A stretch of DNA of 19,934 nucleotides from an uncultured Bacilli bacterium (GCA_934086775.1 CAKOIJ010000020.1:1-19934); one strand, 5' to 3'. Positions 1 through 7,462 are shown, counted from the stretch's first letter. Made by a program: numbers and translations. The notes: generated from the letters alone by a model not told the origin.

Positions 1-281
1 GATAAACTTACACTATTATCTTCTTTATTATAAGTAGCAATAGTCCCATTCTTACATGTAATACTATCTATTTCATATTCTTCAATTAAATCATTATAAG
101 AAATATCAGTCTTTTTTCCATTTAATGTATAAGCCTGTATACCCTCTGGTTTAGAAAACAATTTTTCTACTTTAGATATTTCTTTGTTATTTTCTTCTTT
201 GTTATCTTTAACTATATAAGAAAATAATAAAGATATACTCAAAACTAAAGCTCCTAATATTATAAATAATTTTCTTTTCAT
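1..281 (-). CDS. Membrane-anchored protein of unknown function (N-terminal part, runs off the window)
   Basis: Open frame read leftward from ATG at 281-279 to the window edge with no stop, at least 93 residues. It is preceded at good spacing by GAGGT. The first 25 residues are basic (MKRK) followed by a hydrophobic stretch ending near SYIVKD, a signal anchor or uncleaved signal peptide. There is no lipobox Cys. The visible outer part is charged and Lys/Glu-rich with a short TCKNGT stretch. I do not recognise the family. No promoter fits between the strong terminator at 304-337 and this start, so transcription probably arrives from the leader at 328-429. That makes the gene a candidate for attenuation control. 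Confidence 0.8.
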   Translation of the reverse strand, partial: MKRKLFIILGALVLSISLLFSYIVKDNKEENNKEISKVEKLFSKPEGIQAYTLNGKKTDISYNDLIEEYEIDSITCKNGTIATYNKEDNSVSL

Positions 282-303
282 ACTAACCTCTTTTCTTTTT
301 TAG

Positions 304-337
304 ACAACAAAAAGAGATAGGATTATCCTATCTCTTT
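304..337 (-). terminator. Strong intrinsic terminator / attenuator ahead of the 1-281 gene
   Basis: A perfect 12-bp stem (311-322 with 326-337) with a 3-nt loop. Read on the minus strand it is followed by TTTTTGTTGT. It lies 30 nt upstream of the start codon at 281 and downstream of the leader ORF. The leader's in-frame TAG (330-328) sits in the 5' arm of the stem. This arrangement suits transcriptional attenuation coupled to translation (inference). Confidence 0.8.
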
Positions 338-429
338 AAAGCACATGAAAAACTAGAAGGTTTACTAGTTATTAATAATAACCCCCCCCCTAGTACTTTA
401 TTTTGTACAAGCGGACTATTGCTTTTCAT
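328..429 (-). CDS. Short leader ORF (33 residues) with a nine-G tract
   Basis: ATG at 429-427 is preceded by AAAGGAG (445-439) with a 9-nt gap, a very good ribosome site. The peptide begins MKSNSPLVQNK, continues with three GGG glycine codons made by a run of nine G (C9 at 382-390 on the plus strand), then three TTA leucines, and ends CALKR at a TAG inside the terminator stem. Changing the tract by one base moves translation to early stops: G10 gives a 21-residue and G8 an 18-residue peptide, each ending well upstream of the hairpin. A small hairpin (351-356 with 365-370) lies in between. The strong SD and the position before a terminator suggest a regulatory leader peptide. The peptide matches no family I recognise, and a sequencing error in the homopolymer cannot be excluded. 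Confidence 0.55.
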   Translation of the reverse strand: MKSNSPLVQNKVLGGGLLLITSKPSSFSCALKR

Positions 430-467
430 GTTCTGTCTCTCCTTTGTTTTTTTGAATTTTGAAAAAT

Positions 468-509
468 TTGCGAATTAAAATGTATGTTATAGTTGCAAAT
501 TAAAATGTA
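468..509 (-). repeat. Two 17-bp direct repeats in the leader promoter region
   Basis: 17-bp copies at 468-484 and 493-509 differ at one base and start 25 bp apart. Read on the minus strand each is TACATTTTAATT followed by TGCAA or CGCAA. A -10-like TATAAC (minus, 491-486) falls between them, with only weak -35 candidates upstream. They lie just ahead of the leader ORF, so they may be tandem operator sites for a regulator (inference). Confidence 0.5.
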
Positions 510-544
510 CAAATATTTTTCTACTCTTCTTTTATAGTAAAATA

Positions 545-600
545 ATACCACAAAAAGAATAGTATTACAAGATTTAATTTCTTGTACTCTTTGTGGTACT
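545..600 (-). terminator. Imperfect long stem-loop, likely end of the MBOAT operon
   Basis: Outer arms 547-554 and 590-597 pair (ACCACAAA / TTTGTGGT), and inner arms 566-572 and 580-586 pair with a 7-nt loop. The minus-strand exit is ATTATTTTACT, a weak U-rich tract. It lies about 60 nt after the lipoprotein gene stop, so it may terminate that operon. A second AT-only palindrome (606-616 with 618-628) lies beside it. Confidence 0.4.
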
Positions 601-605
601 ATTAG

Positions 606-628
606 ATATCAATTTTAAAAATTGATAT
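606..628. repeat. AT-rich perfect palindrome
   Basis: Eleven-bp arms, ATATCAATTTT and its complement, around a single base. There is no U-tract on either side, so it is not a standard terminator. It could be an mRNA 3'-end stabiliser or a protein-binding palindrome. Confidence 0.4.
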
Positions 629-661
629 GCCTCTTAAAAACTTTTTGTTTGTTGTGCTTTT

Positions 662-1135
662 TTATTTAGAAGTACCCAAGTTTAAGAAGTTGTCTTTTAT
701 TTTGGATGCTACTTCGTTATCCATAACAAGTAAGACTAGATCTCCTTTACTTTCTACGAGTACATTTTTATCTTCCACACTAACACATATCCATTTTGCT
801 GGATCTACTTTTTCTTTTATTTCTTTTTTTGCTTTTTCTGCATCGTTACTACTATTTAATCTTACTAGTACGACTGAATGCGCTACTGAGGACATCAAAG
901 GTTCTGAAGCTAAAGCTTCTTTATATTCAAAAGTTACATCCCCTAGATAATAACTTTGATTTTTTTTGGTTACTTTTGTTTGCTCTAACTCTAGGACATC
1001 CTCTTCATTTATTCCCTTATATAATTCTTTCATTATATCTGTTAATTTTCCGTCTAAATTAGTTTCTTTTTTTGTACAACCTACTATTATGAATACTATA
1101 AATGTTAGTAGTGTTAATTTAAATATTTTTTTCAT
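662..1135 (-). CDS. Lipoprotein resembling DUF4358 family
   Basis: 157 residues. It has a lipoprotein signal: basic MKK, a hydrophobic segment, then the lipobox IVGC with Cys20, so it is expected to be lipid-anchored outside the membrane. The mature part (LYKGINEEDVLELEQ, then SSVAHSVVLVRL, an alpha segment of alternating K/E, and KNVLVESKGDLVLLVMDN) has the layout I associate with DUF4358 proteins; this is pattern recognition, not a search. It is the last gene of the MBOAT-DHHW operon. Its Shine-Dalgarno AAAGGAGG overlaps the stop codon of the DHHW gene, so translation is probably coupled. Function is unknown; the context suggests an accessory to surface-polymer acylation. Confidence 0.75.
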   Translation of the reverse strand: MKKIFKLTLLTFIVFIIVGCTKKETNLDGKLTDIMKELYKGINEEDVLELEQTKVTKKNQSYYLGDVTFEYKEALASEPLMSSVAHSVVLVRLNSSNDAEKAKKEIKEKVDPAKWICVSVEDKNVLVESKGDLVLLVMDNEVASKIKDNFLNLGTSK

Positions 1136-1146
1136 TTTTACCTCCT

Positions 1147-2235
1147 TTATTTTAATGAAAAACTATTATTTATAATTGGAATGCTATACATAAATAATAT
1201 ATCTTTATTATTAAAATCTAATAATTCTATGTTTTTAAGTAATTTTGAATTTATGTATCTTAAATCTATTAGTGTTATTTTAGAATAATTTTCTATTAAT
1301 AATGGCGCTAGCGAACTAGCAAATGAGTCTCTGAATATTATTAATTCTTTTTTAGATTGATTATTTGGATTATTAATAATTAGAAGTGGACTTGCACCAC
1401 TTAAATAGATATCGTATTTATCAATATTATTTAAATAGTTTTCATTATATACTTTTTCATAAGTTTTCTTTTCATAATTATAAACTTCTGCACTATTAAT
1501 TATATCATTAGTTAGGTAATTAATTTTATCATTTTTTATATTTGACACAGTTCTGCTGTAAAGTGCACCATAAAATGGAGCGTATTCTTTTTTTATACTT
1601 GGGAAAGCACTTTTATTTAGGTTCATTTCATTTTCTATTTTTCTGACTACTTTTTCTAGGTTTTCTTGTTTCCAGTGTATATCTGTTTTATAGTATGAAC
1701 TAATATTTAATTCATTTGTTATGTCTATGTAGTTAAAGTAATTTAATTTGTTTTTTAAATAATTTATAAATTCATTATAATTAATTTTTGGCATTAGTTT
1801 GTCATTTATGTAATAATTTTTGTCTGGAATAGTCATAAAATATAAGTTATTACTTTTCTTTATGTATTCGTTATTTATATAATTTATTTTGTTTATAAAG
1901 TGATCAAGTGAATCATAATTGATATTTGATTTTACCTCAACTAAATGATTGTTCGTTATGTATACGTTGTTGTTTTCTTTTTTTAGTAATATGTTATTGG
2001 AAACTATTCCTTTTATTTTCCTAAAGTTTTCTCTTAATGGAAATTGATCTAGTAAGTATGTATCTATTTTAGAAGAATATTCTCCATTTAATAGGTTATC
2101 TTTTTCTAATTTAGGAAAGGATGCTAAAGTACGTCTTTCTTCTGTACTTATTAACTTATCTTTAGTAAGTATTCCTAGAAAAGAGAAAGTTAGTAGTGTT
2201 AAGTAAAATAGTCCTATTGTTATTTTTTCTTTCAT
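1147..2235 (-). CDS. DHHW / AlgX-like SGNH-type protein, partner of the MBOAT acyltransferase
   Basis: 362 residues, one N-terminal membrane segment (about 6-23), the rest extracellular. Motifs typical of DHHW proteins: an N-terminal STEERRTLASFP stretch, TDIHW at 184-188 (the DHHW signature, here DIHW), and FRDSFA at 301-306, which supplies the presumed catalytic Ser of an SGNH hydrolase/acyltransferase fold. In known AlgI/AlgX and related pairs, the membrane MBOAT protein exports an acyl group and the SGNH-like partner places it on a polysaccharide. Here it directly follows the MBOAT gene (9-nt gap, with SD TAGGAGG overlapping the upstream stop). The acceptor polymer cannot be told from sequence. 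Confidence 0.85.
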   Translation of the reverse strand: MKEKITIGLFYLTLLTFSFLGILTKDKLISTEERRTLASFPKLEKDNLLNGEYSSKIDTYLLDQFPLRENFRKIKGIVSNNILLKKENNNVYITNNHLVEVKSNINYDSLDHFINKINYINNEYIKKSNNLYFMTIPDKNYYINDKLMPKINYNEFINYLKNKLNYFNYIDITNELNISSYYKTDIHWKQENLEKVVRKIENEMNLNKSAFPSIKKEYAPFYGALYSRTVSNIKNDKINYLTNDIINSAEVYNYEKKTYEKVYNENYLNNIDKYDIYLSGASPLLIINNPNNQSKKELIIFRDSFASSLAPLLIENYSKITLIDLRYINSKLLKNIELLDFNNKDILFMYSIPIINNSFSLK

Positions 2236-2244
2236 GATAACCTC

Positions 2245-3621
2245 CTAAAACCTAAAATATAAGAATGGATTAAATGATTCATCTATTATGAATGCTGTTG
2301 ATACTAATAAGAGAACTATTAGTAGTAGTGGCTCCATTAAGTTTATTATTTTGTTGTTTTTTAATTTGTTTATTATTTTGTTAAATACTTTTAGTGATAT
2401 TAAGTATCCAAGTACTAATACTACTATATAGTTTTTAATGTAATAAATTGTCTCTAAGTTTATAAAATCAATATGATTTAGACCAAACATAGATTTTAAA
2501 GATATTAAAGCATCTTTTAAACCTTCATTATAGAAGAATACGAAACCTATTATTACTAATATATTAGTTAGTAAAGTTCCTATGAGTTTATGTTTATTTA
2601 AATAGTTATAAAAGAATTTTTTTTCTATAAGCAAGATTATTCCAAAATATAATCCCCATATTATGAAGTTATAACTTGCCCCGTGCCATAATCCTGTTAG
2701 AGACCATACTATCATTATGTTAAATAGTCTTCTTAGTTTGTTTACTCTGCTACCTCCTAGCGGTATGTAGACATAATCTTTAAAGAAACTTGATAGTGAT
2801 ATATGCCATTTTCTCCAAAATTCTGTCATCGTTTTTGAAGTAAATGGATAGTCAAAGTTTTCAAGTATAGTAAAGCCAAATATTAAGCCTAAGCCTATAG
2901 CCATATCAGAGTATCCTGAGAAATCAATATAAAGTCTTAGTATATCTGTTATAGCTTTTAACCAATATGATACAACACTTTTAGTTTCTAATAAAGTTAA
3001 ACTATTTACCAATCCTCCAAGCACATTTGCTATTATTACTTTTTTAGATAGTCCAATTATAAACCTTGTTATTCCTTTGGATATCATTTCTTTGGTACTT
3101 GTTCTGTTAACTAATTGTTTTTCTATTGTTTCATATCTTACAATAGGACCTTCTAATGTGCAAAAGAATAGAGATATGTATACTAAGTAATTTAATAAGT
3201 TATTGCTAGGTTTTACTTTTTTATTATATACATCTATTAAGTAACTTATGTTTTTAAATGTATAGAAACTTATTCCGAGTGGGATTATTACATTTATATA
3301 GTTAATATTAGAATTAAATATGTTATTTATGTTTTCTAATAAAAAATTAAAATATTTAAAATAGAAAAGTAATCCTAGGTTTAGTGTTAAACCTAATATT
3401 AAATATATTTTTTTGTTTTTTGAAACTAGTTTTTTACCTATAAAGTAGTTAATTATTCCTGATAGTAAAAGTATTATTATATATTTTGGTTCTCCATAAA
3501 AATAGAATAATAAACTTCCAATTAACAATATTATATTTTTATACTTTGTTTTTGATACAAAATATATAAAAAGCATCATTGGTAAAAAGTAGTATAAAAA
3601 TGTTACGCCTGAAAATACCAT
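2245..3621 (-). CDS. MBOAT family O-acyltransferase (AlgI/DltB-like)
   Basis: 458 residues, polytopic, with many hydrophobic segments. Diagnostic MBOAT motifs: YIDFSGYSDMAIG at 231-243, FWRKWHISL at 268-276, YIPLGGSR near 286-292 and WHGAS at 312-316, with the presumed catalytic His313. The family moves acyl groups (usually acetyl, or D-alanyl for DltB) across the membrane to secreted polymers. No dltA, dltC or dltD is beside it; the partner is a DHHW protein, so surface glycopolymer O-acetylation is more likely than teichoic-acid D-alanylation (inference). First gene of the operon; start ATG preceded by TAGGAGG. Confidence 0.92.
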   Translation of the reverse strand: MVFSGVTFLYYFLPMMLFIYFVSKTKYKNIILLIGSLLFYFYGEPKYIIILLLSGIINYFIGKKLVSKNKKIYLILGLTLNLGLLFYFKYFNFLLENINNIFNSNINYINVIIPLGISFYTFKNISYLIDVYNKKVKPSNNLLNYLVYISLFFCTLEGPIVRYETIEKQLVNRTSTKEMISKGITRFIIGLSKKVIIANVLGGLVNSLTLLETKSVVSYWLKAITDILRLYIDFSGYSDMAIGLGLIFGFTILENFDYPFTSKTMTEFWRKWHISLSSFFKDYVYIPLGGSRVNKLRRLFNIMIVWSLTGLWHGASYNFIIWGLYFGIILLIEKKFFYNYLNKHKLIGTLLTNILVIIGFVFFYNEGLKDALISLKSMFGLNHIDFINLETIYYIKNYIVVLVLGYLISLKVFNKIINKLKNNKIINLMEPLLLIVLLLVSTAFIIDESFNPFLYFRF

Positions 3622-3643
3622 GTTACCCTCCTAATATATTTCA

Positions 3644-3675
3644 ATTATAACATACCTTTAGATAATTTGATATAA
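3644..3675 (-). promoter_or_regulatory. Promoter of the MBOAT operon
   Basis: On the minus strand TGT precedes TATAAT (extended -10; hexamer at 3649-3644), about 22 bp upstream of the MBOAT start. The -35 region is poor (TATCAA-like), as often seen with an extended -10. Confidence 0.6.
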
Positions 3676-3688
3676 ATAATTTATTTTA

Positions 3689-3724
3689 AAAGAAAAAACT
3701 TAAGAAACTATTTATTCTTAAGTT
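3689..3724 (-). terminator. Terminator after the plsC pair
   Basis: Stem AACTTAAGAA / TTCTTAAGTT (3697-3706 with 3715-3724), loop 8 nt, followed on the minus strand by TTTTTTCTTTT. The stop codon of the upstream acyltransferase (3725-3723) overlaps the 5' arm. It separates the plsC operon from the MBOAT operon. Confidence 0.85.
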
Positions 3725-4292
3725 AGTCCATTAGTTTTGATATTTCATTATATAGTATTTTGTTTGCTTCTTCTATGGATAAGTTATTTATATTAAATGG
3801 TTTACCTATTTTAACTATTAAATTTTTACTCCTAAATTTATAGTCTCCTTTTATACCAAAAGGGACTAACAAAGAATTTGTTTTTTTGGCCATTGATACT
3901 GCTCCATATTTAAATGGTAATAATTTTTCCTTTGTTTTGTTTCTTGTTCCTTCCGGAAATAATCCTAAGGCTTTACCACTATGTAGAACTTCTAAAGCTT
4001 TAGCTGTAGCATTATCATCTTTTTTAGATCTGTCTACTGGAATTGCATGTACGGAAGTAAAGAATATTCTAGTTAATGGATTATCAAAGTACTCTTTTTT
4101 TGCCATGTAATATATTACTCTTTTTGTTGAAATAATTATGTTACATTGATCCATTAAGTGTTTATGATTTCCTACAATTATTATGTTTCCTTCTTTAGGA
4201 ATATTTTCTTTTCCTATTATTTTAGGATTATAGTAAAATTTATATAAAGGTGTTAGTAAAAATTTTAATATTTTATATGCAATGTTATTCAC
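3723..4292 (-). CDS. PlsC-type 1-acyl-glycerol-3-phosphate acyltransferase, copy 2
   Basis: 189 residues. The acyltransferase block I NHKHLMD (42-48) carries the catalytic H-x4-D, and block III FPEGTR is at 112-117. An N-terminal hydrophobic stretch attaches it to the membrane. Family role: transfer of a fatty acyl chain to lysophosphatidic acid in phospholipid synthesis. It overlaps the stop of the upstream paralogue by 8 nt, so the pair is cotranscribed and coupled. Slightly short for PlsC (often 200-250 residues) but both signature blocks are present. The two copies may differ in chain preference or acceptor; sequence alone does not say. Confidence 0.88.
   Translation of the reverse strand: MNNIAYKILKFLLTPLYKFYYNPKIIGKENIPKEGNIIIVGNHKHLMDQCNIIISTKRVIYYMAKKEYFDNPLTRIFFTSVHAIPVDRSKKDDNATAKALEVLHSGKALGLFPEGTRNKTKEKLLPFKYGAVSMAKKTNSLLVPFGIKGDYKFRSKNLIVKIGKPFNINNLSIEEANKILYNEISKLMD
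3871..3923 (-). repeat. Near-identical 53-bp tract shared with 4436-4488
   Basis: 51 of 53 bases match between 3871-3923 and 4436-4488, far closer than the rest of the two plsC genes. It codes for the block just after FPEGT. Recent gene conversion or strong constraint could explain it. Confidence 0.7.
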
Positions 4293-4845
4293 TTTTTAGC
4301 TCCTTTTCAATTAAATTTTTGAGTTTATTGTTTTCTTTATCTAAGTCATCTATTAAATTATATGGTTTTAAGTAAATTAGTTTTATATTTTTTTTAAATA
4401 ATCTGTAATTACCCTTTATTATGAACGGGCATATTAAAGAATTTGTTTTTTTAGCCATTGATACTGCTCCATATTTAAATGGTAGTAAATTTCCATCTTT
4501 ACTTGTTGTTCCCTCCGGAAATATACAAACTAATTCATTATTATTTAATTTTTTTATTCCTTTTGATATGCTTTCTTTGTTTTTGCTTTTTCTATCTACA
4601 CTTATTACTCCAGCATTTATAAATAGATATTTTATTATTGGTTTAAATATTTCTTTTTTTGCAAAAAAATTAATGTGTTTTGTTGTACTTGAAATTATTA
4701 GAAGTGGGTCTAATACACTTTTGTGGTTTCCTGCAAGTATAGCTCCTTTTTTGGGTATATTTTCTTTTCCTATTATTACTGGCTTATATAGAAACATAAA
4801 TAGTTTTATAAATGGCCATGCGATAGAGTATGATATGTATTTCAT
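4285..4845 (-). CDS. PlsC-type 1-acyl-glycerol-3-phosphate acyltransferase, copy 1
   Basis: 186 residues. H-x4-D block NHKSVLD at 40-46 and FPEGT at 109-113; hydrophobic N-terminus (about 8-25). It is the first gene of a two-gene operon with its paralogue at 3723-4292 and reads from a near-consensus promoter at 4863-4891. The pair shares an almost identical stretch that encodes PFKYGAVSMAKKTNSL in both proteins, conserved at DNA level too (see the repeat entry). Expected to act at the cytoplasmic face of the membrane in phosphatidic acid synthesis. Confidence 0.88.
   Translation of the reverse strand: MKYISYSIAWPFIKLFMFLYKPVIIGKENIPKKGAILAGNHKSVLDPLLIISSTTKHINFFAKKEIFKPIIKYLFINAGVISVDRKSKNKESISKGIKKLNNNELVCIFPEGTTSKDGNLLPFKYGAVSMAKKTNSLICPFIIKGNYRLFKKNIKLIYLKPYNLIDDLDKENNKLKNLIEKELKSE
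4436..4488 (-). repeat. Partner copy of the 53-bp plsC tract
   Basis: Second copy of the tract at 3871-3923, inside the upstream plsC paralogue, same strand, 51 of 53 bases identical by eye. Confidence 0.7.
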
Positions 4846-4862
4846 TTTTTTACCTCAATTTA

Positions 4863-4891
4863 ATTATAAGAAAAAAAATAATAATTATCAA
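4863..4891 (-). promoter_or_regulatory. Promoter of the plsC pair
   Basis: Minus strand TTGATA, exactly 17 bp, TATAAT (4868-4863). Close to the housekeeping sigma consensus. It stands back to back with the ABC operon promoter. Confidence 0.8.
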
Positions 4892-4895
4892 GAGT

Positions 4896-4926
4896 TTGTC
4901 ACAACTCATTAATTTACCCATATAAT
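4896..4926 (+). promoter_or_regulatory. Promoter of the ABC importer operon
   Basis: TTGTCA at 4896-4901 and TATAAT at 4921-4926, spacer 19 bp (slightly long). The TSS would be near 4933, leaving about 15 nt of leader with GAGGT as ribosome site. There is no room for a riboswitch. Confidence 0.65.
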
Positions 4927-4947
4927 AAAACTAGAAAGTGAGGTAAT

Positions 4948-5931
4948 ATGAAAAAAATACACTATATTGTATTAAGTGTCTTTATTTTAGCTATACTTGG
5001 ATTTTTAGGAGTTTATTACAGCTGTAAAGATGTTAAGAAAGTCCATAAGGTAAAAGTAGCAGAAGTAACACATAGTATTTTCTATGCTCCATTTTATGTA
5101 AGTATTCATAATGGATATTTTAAGGATGAGGGGTTAGATATTGAGGTTATTTTAACAAGTGGTGCTGATAAGGTAGCAAGTGCCGTTTTATCTGAAGATG
5201 TTAATATAGGTTTGTCAGGACTAGAGGCCACTATTTATGTTTTTAATAATAAAGCAAGGGATTATTTAGTTAATTTTTCTGGTTTAACTAAAAGAGATGG
5301 ACAATTTTTAGTGGGAGACTGTAAATATAAAGATACTTTTAAACTAGATGATTTAAAAGGCAAGACAGTTTTAGCTGGTAGAAGTGGTGGAATGCCTTCT
5401 ATGGTATTTATGTATGGTCTACACAAAAATGAAGTTAGTTTGGATGATGTTAATGTAGATACTTCTGTTGATTTCGCCAATTTAAGTGGTGCTTATATAA
5501 GTGGTCAGGGAGAGTTTGTTAATCTTTTTGAACCAACTGCTCTTGGAATAGAAAAGGAAGGATATGGGTGTGTACTTTCTAGTATAGGGCTTATGTCTGG
5601 AGAGGTGCCTTATACTGTATTTCATACTAAGAAGAGTTATTTAAAAAATAACAGAGATGTTGTTAATAAATTTAGGAAAGCAATAGATAGAGGGTTAGAA
5701 TTTGTTAAAAATAATAACTCGGAGACTATTGCTAATGTTATTAAATCAGAGTTCACAGGAACTAGTTTTGATGACATAGTTAAAGTTGTGGATAGATATA
5801 AGGGTGCCGATTCTTGGCAAACAGATACAACTATTAGAGAAGGTGCTTATAATAATTTGTTGGATTTAATGGAATATAATAAAGTTATTAGTGAAAGGCC
5901 AAATTTTGATATTTTAGTTTATAATGAATAA
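4948..5931 (+). CDS. ABC importer substrate-binding protein, NMT1/SsuA-like
   Basis: 327 residues. N-terminal hydrophobic segment (about 5-24) followed by YYSC: a Cys is present where a lipoprotein would have one, but the lipobox is poor, so lipid anchoring is uncertain. The mature protein opens with the pattern typical of NMT1/THI5/SsuA/TauA binding proteins (FYAPFYVSIHNGYFKDEGL, residues about 46-64), then a LKGKTVLAGRSGG loop. Members bind sulfonates, nitrate, thiamine precursors or riboflavin; the ligand cannot be assigned here. First gene of a three-gene operon; the ATPase gene overlaps its end by 8 nt. Confidence 0.85.
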   Translation: MKKIHYIVLSVFILAILGFLGVYYSCKDVKKVHKVKVAEVTHSIFYAPFYVSIHNGYFKDEGLDIEVILTSGADKVASAVLSEDVNIGLSGLEATIYVFNNKARDYLVNFSGLTKRDGQFLVGDCKYKDTFKLDDLKGKTVLAGRSGGMPSMVFMYGLHKNEVSLDDVNVDTSVDFANLSGAYISGQGEFVNLFEPTALGIEKEGYGCVLSSIGLMSGEVPYTVFHTKKSYLKNNRDVVNKFRKAIDRGLEFVKNNNSETIANVIKSEFTGTSFDDIVKVVDRYKGADSWQTDTTIREGAYNNLLDLMEYNKVISERPNFDILVYNE

Positions 5932-6673
5932 TGTGTTAACTGTTAAACATTTGAGCAAAAGTTATAATAGTTTAAGTGGTGAGGTTCTTGCTATCAGTGA
6001 TGTTTCATTTTCTGTAAAGGAAGGTGAAATGCTTGCTATTATAGGTACAAGCGGATGTGGCAAGAGTACCATTCTTAATATTATTGCTGGACTTGATAAA
6101 GACTATTCAGGTAAGATTGTGTTTAAGGAAGATATCAAAGTAAGTTATATGCTTCAGGATGATACTTTATTTCCATGGTTAACAGTTATGGAAAATGCAT
6201 CTTTAGGACTCAAGGTACAGAAGAAACTCACTTTAGAAAATATTAACTATGTAAAACATTTATTAAAGAAATATGGACTTGAAGATTTTATAGATAGAAA
6301 GGTTTCAAGTTTAAGTGGTGGAATGAGACAAAGAGTTGCTTTAATTAGAACTATTGCCACAAAGCCTGATTTGGTTTTACTTGATGAAGCTTTTTCTGCT
6401 CTTGACTATCAAACTAGACTTAAAGTTAGTAATGATATTTATAAAATTCTTAAAGAGGAAGGTATTACAGGAATTATGGTTACTCATGATATTGGAGAAG
6501 CAGCAACTATTGCATCAAAAGTAATAGTTATGACTAAGAGACCTTCTAGAATTAAAAGTATTTATGAAATGAAGTACGAGAATGATTTTAATGAGCCTCT
6601 TGATAAGAGAAAAAGTCCTTTGTTTAATCATTATTATGAAGCACTATGGAGTGATTTAGATGAGAGTAAGTGA
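5924..6673 (+). CDS. ABC importer ATPase (SsuB/TauB-like)
   Basis: 249 residues. Walker A GTSGCGKST at 41-49, Q-loop Gln78 (MLQDD), signature LSGGMRQR at 130-137, Walker B LVLLDEAFSALD at 150-161, switch His188 in VTHD. The FPWLTVMENASLGL stretch after the Q-loop is typical of the nitrate/sulfonate/taurine importer ATPases. It powers uptake with the permease that follows (14-nt overlap). Substrate unknown. Confidence 0.95.
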   Translation: MNNVLTVKHLSKSYNSLSGEVLAISDVSFSVKEGEMLAIIGTSGCGKSTILNIIAGLDKDYSGKIVFKEDIKVSYMLQDDTLFPWLTVMENASLGLKVQKKLTLENINYVKHLLKKYGLEDFIDRKVSSLSGGMRQRVALIRTIATKPDLVLLDEAFSALDYQTRLKVSNDIYKILKEEGITGIMVTHDIGEAATIASKVIVMTKRPSRIKSIYEMKYENDFNEPLDKRKSPLFNHYYEALWSDLDESK

Positions 6674-7448
6674 TAAACAAAAAAAGTTTTTAAAAAGGGC
6701 AAAAAGAAATAAAATATTTATTAAGGCTGTTCAGTTTTCTATATTATTTTTGTTAATATTTTTATGGGAGATTCTTGCTAGATACGAAGTAATTAATTCT
6801 TTTATTACAAGTTCTCCTAGTAAGATTATTATTAATATTAGTGATTTATTATTGCATGGAGGTTTAATACATCATATTTTAGTGACACTCGCAGAAACTT
6901 TAATAGCTTTTTTGATTACTTTGTTTATTGGGTTATTAATTAGTACTTTGATTTATAGATTTAAAACTTTTGATAAAATAATAGATCCTTATTTAACAGC
7001 TTTTAATAGTTTACCTAAGGTTGCCTTGGGGCCTATACTTATTATATGGGCTGGGGCTAATACTAAAAGTATTGTTTTAATGGCAATTTTAATTAGTATT
7101 ATTGTTAGTATTCAGTCAATTAGTGTTGGATTTAAGAATACAAATTATAACAGAATTAAATTACTTAGGAGTTTTGGTGCAAGTGAGTTTGATATTTTAA
7201 GATATGTTGTAATCCCAAGCAACTATAAAGTTATAATCAATAGTGCTAAGATTAATATAGGATTATGCTTAATTGGTGTAATTATGGGTGAGTTTTTAAC
7301 AAGTAAAGCTGGTATAGGGTATTTAATTCTTTATGGTTCACAAGTATTTAATTTGACTTTAGTTATGAGTGGTATTGTTGTACTTCTTGTTATTTCAATC
7401 ATACTTTATAAAATAATTAATGTAATAGAAAAACATTTAGATTATTAG
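6660..7448 (+). CDS. ABC importer permease (SsuC/TauC-like)
   Basis: 262 residues, about six membrane segments. The cytoplasmic EAA loop that couples to the ATPase is SFGASEFDILRYVVIPS (171-187), followed by a LGVIMGEF-like segment common in this family. The start ATG at 6660 has GGAG about 9 nt upstream inside the ATPase gene, so the 14-nt overlap looks real. Last gene of the importer operon; its TAG lies in the loop of the terminator. Confidence 0.93.
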   Translation: MRVSDKQKKFLKRAKRNKIFIKAVQFSILFLLIFLWEILARYEVINSFITSSPSKIIINISDLLLHGGLIHHILVTLAETLIAFLITLFIGLLISTLIYRFKTFDKIIDPYLTAFNSLPKVALGPILIIWAGANTKSIVLMAILISIIVSIQSISVGFKNTNYNRIKLLRSFGASEFDILRYVVIPSNYKVIINSAKINIGLCLIGVIMGEFLTSKAGIGYLILYGSQVFNLTLVMSGIVVLLVISIILYKIINVIEKHLDY

Positions 7449-7461
7449 TCTAAATGTTTTT
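7429..7461. terminator. Bidirectional terminator between ABC permease and surface-protein gene
   Basis: 13-bp stem (7429-7441 with 7449-7461), 7-nt loop, with runs of A on the left and T on the right. It serves the permease on the plus strand and the convergent gene on the minus strand. Confidence 0.85.
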
Positions 7462-7462
7462 A

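Noticed and set aside
4421..4912. Long open frame on the plus strand opposite the plsC gene
   Set aside because: Antisense shadow of a gene with clear motifs; no ribosome site and no family features.
4892..4947. Riboswitch (for example TPP) before the ABC importer
   Set aside because: Leader is only about 15 nt after the promoter and has no fitting structure.
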